Source: Eopsaltria australis
Lineage: Eukaryota; Chordata; Aves; Passeriformes; Petroicidae
Length of the DNA stretch: 64,000 nt
Reading direction: 5' to 3'
NCBI GenBank assembly: GCA_034509425.1
Contig: JAVTVJ010000068.1
Span: 5,208,001-5,272,000 of the forward strand
A program made the translations under genes and the position numbers. Under the pieces are notes generated by a model, which saw nothing but the letters and a program-made list of their open reading frames with translations, did not search any database and was not told the origin of the DNA. Positions 46,001 through 49,900 of the stretch are shown here, one piece after another. Each line of letters opens with the position of its first letter. Positions within the stretch are counted from its first letter, which is position 1.

Positions 46001-46995
46001 AAGAAGTTCTGACCTAGAGAAAAATAAGATGTCATGACACAGGAAGCAGCTTCTGAAACTAGCCATTAAGTACATGGCAAAAAACACTCCAAATTTTTTA
46101 ATACACTAAGCACATTATTAACATGATAAATGCATTACACACTATTGACAGAAGGAAGCTCTGTGAATGACAAGCATTATCTTTATCAGCTGAGGTCCAG
46201 AGAAGTAACAGACTGACCATGAACTTACACAAGAGCCATGAAAAAATACAAATTATTTTATCTCACTTTATTCTACTTTACCTCACACAAAAGCATCACC
46301 ATGTCAGGTATCTAATTCGTACAAGAACCTTAAGAATTTATTTTTCATTTACTGTTACATAAAAAGCATAAACTGCCAAGGTCAAAGATGCCATTTCTGT
46401 TACAAGTTTTGGACCTTACTATCTTTTTCTTAGCCATATTCAGATCCACAACCAAGAGCAATGCAGGGGATGTTCCACACTCACACACACCCTAAATCAG
46501 CAAAGCTCAAAGGATCTTGCGGTGTTTTTCTAAGAGCAGTGTAAAAGATTTAACAACATGTTCTGAAAATAGTAACACTTCCAGTTCAAAAAAACCCAGC
46601 AATAAAATAATTTATCTTGTTATTATAAACTGTGTTTTGGTTCTCTCCCAATCCATAGCCTAGAAGAAGTTACTATCAACGATTTTTTACGAAAATATAA
46701 AAAGCATCCCAAATGCTAAGCACCATCTGTTTCATTTCTTGTTAGTGACAGTTTTTCCTCTATTTCAAAAGCCAAAACCTTGCCTGTTCTGAATATATTC
46801 AAAAGTCCTATTCATCAAGACTAATGTTATTTATTTGGAATACCAACACTAGACAAATCAGGAAAAAATTATCTTACCTTTGCTTGCTGTAGCCAGGAAC
46901 AACTGAAGTAAAAGGACTGCTTGAACAACCCTGAATCTCAAGAAAATGTCCTGTATTCTGCCAACACAGCAGTGCTGTTTTCCCCAGGCAACCAT
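893..46995 (-). CDS. ADGRG2: ADGRG2 adhesion GPCR, whole coding span (27 exons, 1319 aa)
   Basis: Adhesion GPCR of group G at the plasma membrane. In mammals it is abundant in efferent ducts and epididymis, couples to Gs and Gq, and supports fluid reabsorption together with CFTR; that role is family knowledge, not visible here. The 27 exons join with consistent phases to 3960 nt. Approximate residues: signal peptide 1-38; pentraxin-like 40-245; Ser/Thr-rich stalk with Cys clusters 246-435; mucin-like 435-657; GAIN 658-917 with cleavage between L910 and T911; seven helices about 931-1185; cytoplasmic tail 1186-1319. The helices and tail closely match human ADGRG2, for example [20 protein letters not shown] after helix 5 and [20 protein letters not shown] in the tail. 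The human protein is 1017 aa; most of the extra length is the pentraxin-like exon. Further small exons may exist in the two largest internal introns (28444-39613 and 40232-46877). Confidence 0.97.
1078..4077 (-). other. ADGRG2 intron 26
   Basis: A 3-kb AT-rich intron bounded by GTAAGT at the left side of exon 26 and the acceptor of exon 27. I see no repeat family, no second gene and no convincing extra exon. The open frames inside it show no recognisable similarity. Confidence 0.8.
4078..4230 (-). CDS. ADGRG2: ADGRG2 coding exon 26: cytoplasmic tail
   Basis: Acceptor TTTTCTGTCATAG, donor ATG|GTAAGTA, phase 1 in and 1 out. It encodes a Ser/Asn-rich tail segment (residues 1208-1258) with [18 protein letters not shown], almost identical to the human tail. 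It is strikingly better conserved than the extracellular stalk, which suggests a role in binding or trafficking (inference). Confidence 0.97.
4231..4969 (-). other. ADGRG2 intron 25
   Basis: A 739-nt AT-rich intron with standard GT and AG ends. No repeat or other feature is visible. Confidence 0.8.
4970..5071 (-). CDS. ADGRG2: ADGRG2 coding exon 25: end of helix 7 and helix 8
   Basis: Phase 1 in and 1 out, 102 nt. It encodes residues 1174-1207: [19 protein letters not shown] closes helix 7, and [15 protein letters not shown] follows, with a CC pair suited to palmitoylation after the amphipathic helix 8. It matches the human sequence at nearly every position. Confidence 0.97.
5072..6563 (-). 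other. ADGRG2 intron 24
   Basis: A 1.5-kb AT-rich intron. It contains a short poly-C run near 5551 and no identifiable mobile element or gene. Confidence 0.8.
6564..6838 (-). CDS. ADGRG2: ADGRG2 coding exon 24: helices 5, 6 and start of 7
   Basis: Acceptor TTTTGTTCTAG, donor CAAG|GTAAGT; phase 2 in, 1 out. Helix 5 ([20 protein letters not shown]) is followed by the intracellular loop 3 [20 protein letters not shown] and by helix 6 with GITWGF, whose Trp is the toggle-switch position of adhesion GPCRs. The third extracellular loop reads [14 protein letters not shown], three residues shorter than the human FAFFAWGPVNVTFMYLF as I recall it. The open frame on the opposite strand across this exon is a shadow. 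Confidence 0.97.
6839..7141 (-). other. ADGRG2 intron 23
   Basis: A 303-nt intron with a C-rich, purine-poor stretch near its donor side (about 7090-7135 on the plus strand). Nothing else is visible. Confidence 0.8.
7142..7241 (-). CDS. ADGRG2: ADGRG2 coding exon 23: helix 4 and extracellular loop 2
   Basis: Phase 1 in, 2 out, 100 nt. It encodes [20 protein letters not shown] and the loop that ends GPDEFCW across the junction. The Cys of FCW at the start of the next exon pairs with the top of helix 3 in class B2 receptors (family knowledge). The donor is GAATT|GTGAGT. Confidence 0.96.
7242..7933 (-). other. ADGRG2 intron 22
   Basis: A 692-nt AT-rich intron with no visible repeats or embedded features. 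Confidence 0.8.
7934..8202 (-). CDS. ADGRG2: ADGRG2 coding exon 22: helices 2, 3 and start of 4
   Basis: Phase 2 in, 1 out, 269 nt. It reads [20 protein letters not shown], then the helix-3 region with [20 protein letters not shown] and [20 protein letters not shown], then [13 protein letters not shown] into helix 4. The FTWMGLEA segment is a hallmark of adhesion GPCR helix 3. The acceptor is preceded directly by an uninterrupted 22-T tract (8205-8226 on the plus strand reads as A). Confidence 0.97.
8203..8961 (-). other. ADGRG2 intron 21
   Basis: A 759-nt AT-rich intron. Besides the T22 tract there is a partial direct repeat of ATCCATAACTAT near 8860-8890. No other element is recognised. 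Confidence 0.8.
8205..8226. repeat. A22/T22 run at a splice acceptor
   Basis: Twenty-two consecutive A on the plus strand. On the gene strand this is a T22 polypyrimidine tract immediately upstream of the AG of exon 22. Runs of this length are usually length-variable. Confidence 0.95.
8962..9086 (-). CDS. ADGRG2: ADGRG2 coding exon 21: tethered-agonist tail and helix 1
   Basis: Phase 0 in, 2 out. It begins [18 protein letters not shown], continuing the Stachel linker from the GPS exon, then helix 1 ([20 protein letters not shown]) and IAFE. Human ADGRG2 has the same layout ([20 protein letters not shown]). Confidence 0.97.
9290..9352 (+). mobile_element. Short CR1 3'-tail fragment
   Basis: The stretch CATCTCTTCCAACTTGAGGT followed by TATGATTCTATGACCCTA resembles the CR1 3' end with its octamer-type tail, diverged. 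It lies in intron 20, antisense to the gene. Confidence 0.55.
9677..9780 (-). CDS. ADGRG2: ADGRG2 coding exon 20: GPS autoproteolysis site
   Basis: Phase 1 in, 0 out. It encodes residues 883-917, with GGWSYEGC, the glycosylation sequon [16 protein letters not shown], and Cys at 893, 905 and 907. The HL|T triad is intact, so cleavage between L910 and T911 is expected, leaving TSFAVLMDLYG as the tethered agonist. The human equivalent is TSFGVLLDL. Confidence 0.97.
9886..9931 (-). CDS. ADGRG2: ADGRG2 coding exon 19: start of GPS motif
   Basis: A 46-nt exon, phase 0 in and 1 out, with acceptor ACTCCTGAACAG and donor AATG|GTAAGT. It encodes [15 protein letters not shown], containing the first GPS cysteine (C874) and the conserved CVFWD. 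The open-frame search misses it because of its size. Confidence 0.95.
9932..11071 (-). other. ADGRG2 intron 18
   Basis: A 1.1-kb AT-rich intron. It has an interrupted A-run (gene-strand T-run) near 9948-9961 close to the exon 19 acceptor. I recognise no mobile element or extra exon. Confidence 0.8.
11072..11194 (-). CDS. ADGRG2: ADGRG2 coding exon 18: GAIN domain B
   Basis: Phase 0 in and out, 123 nt. It encodes [20 protein letters not shown] and [20 protein letters not shown], matching the human beta-strand segment with ISSSVANLTVRNL. It has two N-glycosylation sequons, NAS and NVT. Confidence 0.95.
11418..11567 (-). CDS. ADGRG2: ADGRG2 coding exon 17: GAIN domain
   Basis: Phase 0 in and out, 150 nt. 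It encodes [27 protein letters not shown] and [13 protein letters not shown]. Human ADGRG2 has GTITLPSSLMNNL and ELASRVQFNFF at this place. Confidence 0.95.
11568..13611 (-). other. ADGRG2 intron 16
   Basis: A 2-kb intron containing the hAT-like element at 12417-12689. The rest is ordinary AT-rich sequence without recognisable exons. Confidence 0.8.
12417..12689. mobile_element. hAT-like non-autonomous DNA transposon remnant
   Basis: A 273-bp AT-rich block whose ends are diverged inverted repeats. The left end begins CAGCATATTTCAAATG; the right end, reverse-complemented, begins CAGTGATTTCCAAAGTGG. Flanking octamers GTTTGGAC (12409-12416) and GTGTAGAC (12690-12697) agree at 6 of 8 positions, as expected for an old 8-bp target duplication. 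The CAG-type ends and 8-bp duplication are typical of hAT/Charlie elements. No transposase frame remains. Confidence 0.6.
13612..13768 (-). CDS. ADGRG2: ADGRG2 coding exon 16: GAIN domain
   Basis: Phase 2 in, 0 out. It encodes [20 protein letters not shown], then [20 protein letters not shown], then [12 protein letters not shown]. The human counterpart contains VVDDIGLQLNF and the identical SPSLALAV. The run-on past the donor in the open frame is intron. Confidence 0.96.
14095..14293 (-). CDS. ADGRG2: ADGRG2 coding exon 15: GAIN domain A, helical
   Basis: Phase 1 in, 2 out, 199 nt. A Thr-rich start ([15 protein letters not shown]) leads into [19 protein letters not shown] and [20 protein letters not shown], the alpha-helical start of GAIN. 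Human has LENQVLQMEKALSLGSLEPN here, the same pattern. The donor is AACAG|GTAGGT. Confidence 0.95.
14975..15782 (-). mobile_element. CR1 LINE, 3' end copy (about 0.8 kb)
   Basis: The plus strand begins AATCACAGAATAATTTAGG, the reverse complement of a CR1 3' tail, and runs through about 800 bp of the familiar end-of-ORF2 and 3'-UTR sequence, with landmarks such as CACATCCGTGGGCAGCCCA and CTTGGCCACCTGGGC. The copy is therefore in gene orientation inside intron 14 and is 5'-truncated. Open frames on both strands here are LINE-derived and are not host genes. Confidence 0.93.
15894..16561 (-). CDS. ADGRG2: ADGRG2 coding exon 14: mucin-like region
   Basis: A 668-nt exon, phase 2 in, 1 out, and the largest in the gene. 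It encodes about 222 residues dominated by Ser, Thr and Pro, with basic and aromatic residues interspersed, for example [20 protein letters not shown] and [20 protein letters not shown]. Dense O-glycosylation is expected, giving an extended stalk between the Cys-containing N-terminal part and GAIN. Human ADGRG2 has a shorter Pro/Ser-rich stretch here. Sequence conservation is poor, as usual for mucin stretches; identity rests on position and splice phase. The low-complexity open frames on the plus strand are shadows. Confidence 0.93.
16562..17046 (-). other. ADGRG2 intron 13
   Basis: A 485-nt intron containing a purine-rich GGA/GAA tract at about 16845-16915 on the plus strand (pyrimidine-rich on the gene strand). 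No gene is seen in it. Confidence 0.8.
17047..17107 (-). CDS. ADGRG2: ADGRG2 coding exon 13: cysteine cluster
   Basis: A 61-nt exon, phase 1 in, 2 out, donor GTA|GTAAGT. It encodes [19 protein letters not shown] with a CCC run. Human ADGRG2 has HCCCSVRIPCPSSPEELEKL at the same place, which confirms the exon despite its small size. Confidence 0.93.
17108..17754 (-). other. ADGRG2 intron 12
   Basis: A 647-nt AT-rich intron with a short CA-rich patch near 17590. Nothing else is visible. Confidence 0.8.
17755..17837 (-). CDS. ADGRG2: ADGRG2 coding exon 12: stalk, Cys-containing
   Basis: An 83-nt exon, phase 2 in, 1 out. Reads [20 protein letters not shown] then KAKINQL. The human segment LNCTFTIKLNN occupies the same position; the single Cys and hydrophobic spacing are kept. 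Confidence 0.9.
17838..19189 (-). other. ADGRG2 intron 11
   Basis: A 1.35-kb AT-rich intron without recognised repeats. The open frame near 18650-18865 on the plus strand shows no similarity I recognise and lies on the opposite strand. Confidence 0.8.
19190..19224 (-). CDS. ADGRG2: ADGRG2 coding exon 11 (35 nt)
   Basis: Microexon, phase 0 in, 2 out, acceptor TTTGTCATTACAG and donor AGAG|GTTTGT, a weak donor. It encodes [11 protein letters not shown]. The human counterpart is around FIMCATAEAQ, again with one Cys. Confidence 0.85.
19346..19385 (-). CDS. ADGRG2: ADGRG2 coding exon 10 (40 nt)
   Basis: Microexon, phase 2 in, 0 out, donor GAG|GTAAGA. It encodes [13 protein letters not shown], close to human RSELNKTLQTLSE, which fixes both the exon and its frame. 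Confidence 0.92.
19386..20208 (-). other. ADGRG2 intron 9
   Basis: An 823-nt AT-rich intron. No element is recognised. Confidence 0.8.
20209..20282 (-). CDS. ADGRG2: ADGRG2 coding exon 9 (74 nt)
   Basis: Phase 0 in, 2 out, acceptor TTTTTTCTTACAG, donor TGAG|GTAAGT. It encodes [20 protein letters not shown] and PQEL. Weakly similar to the human segment around NGTLTGVLSLSEL; junction phases on both sides agree. Confidence 0.9.
20283..21857 (-). other. ADGRG2 intron 8
   Basis: A 1.6-kb intron. The open frame at 20961-21338 on the minus strand has no acceptor or donor arrangement that would fit the gene's phases and resembles no protein I know. Confidence 0.7.
21858..21925 (-). CDS. ADGRG2: ADGRG2 coding exon 8 (68 nt)
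   Basis: Phase 1 in, 0 out, donor ATA|GTAAGT. It encodes [20 protein letters not shown] and EI. Human ADGRG2 has AFFRGEIMFQYDK here: the FF and the following beta-strand-like pattern are kept. Confidence 0.9.
21926..22491 (-). other. ADGRG2 intron 7
   Basis: A 566-nt AT-rich intron with nothing recognisable. Confidence 0.8.
22492..22548 (-). CDS. ADGRG2: ADGRG2 coding exon 7 (57 nt, phase 1-1)
   Basis: It encodes [18 protein letters not shown], with two cysteines separated by five residues. Human NICNLSSICNDS shows the same spacing. The donor TCAG|GTTAGT is non-ideal; the acceptor is CCCCAAAAG. Confidence 0.88.
22549..24451 (-). other. ADGRG2 intron 6
   Basis: A 1.9-kb intron. It carries the short CR1 tail at 23488-23553 and is otherwise AT-rich with no features seen. 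Confidence 0.8.
23488..23553 (+). mobile_element. Short CR1 3'-tail fragment
   Basis: TTGGACTTGATGATCTTAGG followed by TTTTCCAACCTTAACAATTC and a TATGACCCTA end is a typical CR1 3' terminus. Only the last 65 or so bases are present, antisense to the gene. Confidence 0.8.
24452..24493 (-). CDS. ADGRG2: ADGRG2 coding exon 6 (42 nt, phase 1-1)
   Basis: Acceptor TTTTCTTTTCTACAG, donor CCAG|GTAGGA. It encodes [13 protein letters not shown]. No clear human counterpart can be aligned; it is accepted from good splice sites, open frame and phase fit. Confidence 0.82.
24494..25410 (-). other. ADGRG2 intron 5
   Basis: A 917-nt AT-rich intron with no recognised elements. Confidence 0.8.
25411..25443 (-). 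CDS. ADGRG2: ADGRG2 coding exon 5 (33 nt, phase 1-1)
   Basis: Acceptor TTTTTCTATTTCAG, donor ACTG|GTGAGA. It encodes [10 protein letters not shown], a Ser/Thr-rich stalk piece. Its 33-nt length and 1-1 phase let it be skipped without frameshift. Confidence 0.8.
25444..27000 (-). other. ADGRG2 intron 4
   Basis: A 1.6-kb AT-rich intron. The open frame near 26582-26818 (minus strand) is not flanked by phase-compatible splice sites that I could find. Confidence 0.75.
27001..27033 (-). CDS. ADGRG2: ADGRG2 coding exon 4 (33 nt, phase 1-1)
   Basis: Acceptor ACAAAATTCACAG, donor TCTG|GTAAGA. It encodes [10 protein letters not shown]. Same length and phase class as coding exon 5. Confidence 0.8.
27034..28401 (-). 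other. ADGRG2 intron 3
   Basis: A 1.4-kb intron. It has an A14 run at 27055-27068 and a perfect 16-bp tandem duplication at 27760-27791. No gene is seen. Confidence 0.8.
27760..27791. repeat. 16-bp tandem duplication
   Basis: TTTTTGATACTGTCAG occurs twice back to back, without mismatches. Confidence 0.95.
28402..28443 (-). CDS. ADGRG2: ADGRG2 coding exon 3 (42 nt, phase 1-1)
   Basis: Acceptor TTCTTATTTTGCAG, donor ACAG|GTATGT. It encodes [13 protein letters not shown] after a split Val. Human ADGRG2 carries EVETTSLNDVTLSLLPS in the stalk, so the VETT start is probably homologous. Confidence 0.85.
28860..30420 (+). mobile_element. Degraded endogenous retrovirus fragment (pol/integrase-like)
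   Basis: This block has higher GC than the surrounding intron and coding-like remnants on the plus strand in shifting frames, many stops included. Pieces at about 29030-29330 recall the integrase part of avian ERV pol; the rest could be the downstream part of the same element. No LTRs were recognised at either side and no frame is intact. It lies antisense to ADGRG2. The family (possibly ERVL-like) cannot be fixed without a repeat library. Confidence 0.5.
30145..30169. repeat. Perfect 10-bp inverted repeat with 5-nt loop
   Basis: GACTGTTATG and CATAACAGTC flank GTCAT. It lies inside the retrovirus-like block, and an outer ATGACC/GGTCAT pairing is also possible. Confidence 0.9.
31352..31402. 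repeat. A-rich simple sequence with C/AAC interruptions
   Basis: About 50 bp made of A runs broken by single or paired C, on the plus strand. No adjacent element was recognised that it could be the tail of. Confidence 0.8.
33445..33491. repeat. Two overlapping inverted repeats
   Basis: CTGGAGGCA (33445-33453) pairs with TGCCTCCAG (33462-33470). CTCCAGTTCAG (33465-33475) pairs with CTGAACTGGAG (33481-33491) around a 5-nt loop. The two hairpins share CTCCAG and exclude each other. Confidence 0.9.
39614..40231 (-). CDS. ADGRG2: ADGRG2 coding exon 2: pentraxin-like domain
   Basis: A 618-nt exon, phase 1 in and 1 out, with acceptor TTTTCTTTATTTAG and donor TGTG|GTAAGT. It encodes residues 40-245 as a complete pentraxin/laminin-G-like jelly roll. 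Landmarks are the Cys pair C77 and C143, WNQICIQW (compare WxHxCxxW of pentraxins), the beta-strand [13 protein letters not shown] at 180-183 and [11 protein letters not shown] near 200-210 (compare the LxLWxxAL motif). Further Cys are at 56, 218 and 245. Group-G relatives ADGRG4 and ADGRG6 carry pentraxin domains; human ADGRG2, as I recall it, does not. The domain is joined in frame to an ADGRG2-like signal peptide exon upstream and stalk exons downstream. The ligand is unknown. Pentraxin identity is from motif pattern, not from a profile search. Confidence 0.92.
40495..41965 (-). mobile_element. CR1 LINE copy with internal deletion
   Basis: The plus strand begins AATCATAGAATTGTTTAGG, the reverse complement of a CR1 3' tail, followed by end-of-ORF2 sequence to about 41268. 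Right of that, minus-strand frames at about 41275-41960 match the part of CR1 ORF2 between endonuclease and reverse transcriptase, including the basic, Trp- and Leu-rich linker and a stretch rich in Lys/Arg and Tyr ([20 protein letters not shown]). The reverse-transcriptase core is missing between the two parts. The copy is in gene orientation and inactive. Confidence 0.9.
44754..44789 (-). other. Candidate extra ADGRG2 microexon (36 nt, phase 1-1)
   Basis: A near-perfect donor AGAG|GTAAGTAT and an acceptor ACATGCTTTTAGTTTTAG bracket an open 36-nt segment that would insert [11 protein letters not shown] after the signal peptide without breaking frame. There is no transcript evidence, and chance occurrence is possible in 6.6 kb of intron. 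Confidence 0.3.
46878..46995 (-). CDS. ADGRG2: ADGRG2 coding exon 1: start codon and signal peptide
   Basis: The ATG lies at 46995-46993, one base after the acceptor TTTCTTCTAG, with G at +4. It encodes [20 protein letters not shown] followed by the hydrophobic [16 protein letters not shown], and ends in phase 1 at AAAG|GTAAGA. The human start MVFSVRQCGHVGR shows the same unusual long basic, Cys-containing lead before the hydrophobic core, which fixes both the gene and the start. Confidence 0.95.
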
Positions 46996-46996
46996 T
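46996..46996 (-). other. 5'-UTR base and acceptor of the first coding exon
   Basis: One untranslated base precedes the ATG in this exon, so at least one non-coding 5' exon must lie upstream. It is most likely in or near the CpG island at about 57 kb. Confidence 0.7.
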
Positions 46997-49900
46997 CTAG
47001 AAGAAACAGATAAACAAATAAACCACAATGACTAGAAAACATGTAGGTGTGTGGACATTATGACAAAATATGTTTCCAACATGAGCATAAATCTTCTCAA
47101 CCCTATTATACTATTGGGTATATATTGCACAGAAATGCACAGATACTCTGTATATTGACAAGATGTAAGAGAGAAAGAGATGTTTGCAGGAAGGAAAAAA
47201 ATACCAAAACCAAAAAAAAGAAACCATCCAAGCTCTAATTCCCCAAAGACTACAAATACATCAGAGCATGGCCATGACTCTTTGCACAAATAAGACTTTC
47301 AACATTTGAAAAACAAACAAACAAACCCCTCCAAAAGATTTTCACACAACAACAACAAACCCAACCAAAAGCTGACAGAGCAAGCATGGAGAGGTTATCC
47401 AAAAGCTTTAATAATCTCAGTGAGTATTTAACAAAGCATCTCTTCAGTCCACTCCCCACACATTTTCTCATGCGACATTTTAACAGCAACACTGTGAACT
47501 CCTAAGTAAGAAAGAATATTTTGCTTCCCAATCCCCACCACATTATCAAGGCTAGAAGCTATTGCAATAAAAAAAAAAGGACAAATGCCACAAATCACTG
47601 TGGGCAGCAAGTTCATGAATATTATCATGAAAATCTGGTTTGTCCACCTTTCTTCCTAGTGATAGTCATCTAATGTGAGCAACAGGACAAAAGAAAATGT
47701 GTAGGTAAAAGAATATGCCTCCTATTATAAAAGATACCATTCTATGAAATAATTTTTTAAAGATCTTTTCAAAAAAAAAGGTACATCTGAATATTGTTGC
47801 ATGCTGAAAGAAACATGCAGGTGCTTTTTGCATGCATTAATTCTTAAATAAAAAGGTTTAGATACCATGTAGTGGCAAGTGATTCTATAGCTGATTCTAG
47901 AAACATGAAAAGCAGTAAACTTTATATATTGAATATCTTTGATGTATCAGCTTTAGGATAGAACAGAGCATTGTGCCTGACACCAGAAGTTTAACTCTGC
48001 CATCACAAGTTGGGTGTGTGTGCAAGTGCATTGGTCAGCACTCACACTGCTCACAAACTGCACTGAATTTCTGCTCATGCTGTGTCAGGCTACAGTAGTT
48101 TCCCTTCTTTTCAGGCACTGTAGATGGTGAACACTGAGGAGTGTTAATTTTTTTAAGGTTAGGGCTAGAATGTATTTTTTTGCAAACATTCACACAAAGG
48201 TAAATATTTATTAATTTACAGTGGTTACTATGGGCTGAACTCTGCAAGAGAAGTGCCACAGGAATAAACTAAGAAACAGTAAAGTTGCTAATTAATTGAA
48301 ACTTTGGAAATTGATTAAACATATATGCAAATAAATTATACACATATAACAACATAACATAGAAAGCATAAAGCAAAGGTTTTTAAAAATGTAAGAGCAC
48401 TGCAACATTGTGCCAGTGTTCAAGAATTGCAACATGCAATACTTCTAACAAACAAAAAAGCTGACAAAACAAATCATATGCTAAAACAATGGTCATATCT
48501 AATACACACAATCCTATGCAGGAACAGATCAAAACCAAACAAAAACAAGTTTCAGAAAGGCAAGAAATGTCACAGGTGGGCTAGCTTTCTAAAGATCCCC
48601 AGGAAACATATTCAATCCTGTCCTCAGCTTGCTTTTCTGAATGCCTAAAAATCATGTATTAATAAAGTTGTTCCATCAGCAAACTAACTGGCAGAATTAC
48701 ATTAATTATCCTAAGAACCTGATAATGAAAATGTGTGTGCTTAAATATATCAGAGAACTTCAAGGACTGTGCATTTACAATGTAATTTCCTAGGGTTAAA
48801 AAAGATGCTCATACAAAAACTGCTTCCTTTCTTTGCTTACATTTCCCAATCTAGTCTCAAATTAGGTCACTTCCAAGCAAAATCAGGCTGCACATCCATT
48901 CTTTCACTTTATGGGGAAATCTCTCCTTTTGTACACTAAACCATCTATCCATAGCGATGTATTTAGACAACAAAACAAACACAACTTCCAGCATCTCCTG
49001 TCTCTACTACCCAGACACCAAGAGTTGAAATGTGAATGGGATGGAGCCCAAAAATACTCAGTGGCATCCACAAGTGTAGCCATGGATGCTGGCAAGTAAT
49101 GAGGCAAGCTGCTTGCTTTGTGTCACATATGATACTGATTCAGAACACTCCTACATTCATTCCCTGCTTTGGGTTTTCTCCTTAAGCCTCAGTCCTGCAA
49201 ACAGATACACAAGAAGTAAGCTGACTAGGGCAGAGGTTTACTCCTGAACCACCAAGCATGCCTTCTATTTGGTTTGGCAGAGCTCATTAGACAATGATGT
49301 TAGTGTCCCATCCCCCAAAAATAAAAGCTGCATTACAAAAGTCTAAATTTGAGTACAGGAGCCAAGAAATTCCTGGTACTGACTCCAGCCCTAACTGAGC
49401 ACTCTGTAGCCCTGAGGAGTTTGAATGGACCTTCCTCTAAGTCTGGCATTTCAGAGTGAGCTTTGCTAATATTTATCCAGTGTTTAAAACAAAAGGCTGT
49501 AATAAATACTTTCTGTATATTTAGGTTTTTATCTCATCTGGGGTTTTTAACATTGTTCTCACTTCCTGAAATGGGCCTGGCAAAGACAAATAGGGACAGA
49601 GTCAGAGCTTCTTGTTGACTGAACAGAGTCACATCAAGAACTCCAAGACTATTCAAAGCTATGAATGAAAATTAATTATCCCAGGCAAAGCAATAAAAAC
49701 CCAGTAGCAGGAAACTGAGTAAATGTATAAAGTGAAATACTGACATGGTCACAGCTCAACTGACTTTTTTGCAAGACTTTGGACAGTTACACCAGCTCAA
49801 GATTTGTTCCTATCTCCAGATAAAATATAGAAGTAAAAGAGTTGTGTTGCTTTCTTTTTGCAACAATATTGTTTAGACACTAACTAAGAAAAAGATGCTG

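Larger units (their letters stand above)
40232..46877 (-). other. ADGRG2 intron 1 of the coding part (6.6 kb)
   Basis: It contains the CR1 copy at 40495-41965 and, near 44754-44789, a candidate 36-nt phase 1-1 microexon. The rest is AT-rich with no recognisable coding sequence or RNA gene. Confidence 0.7.
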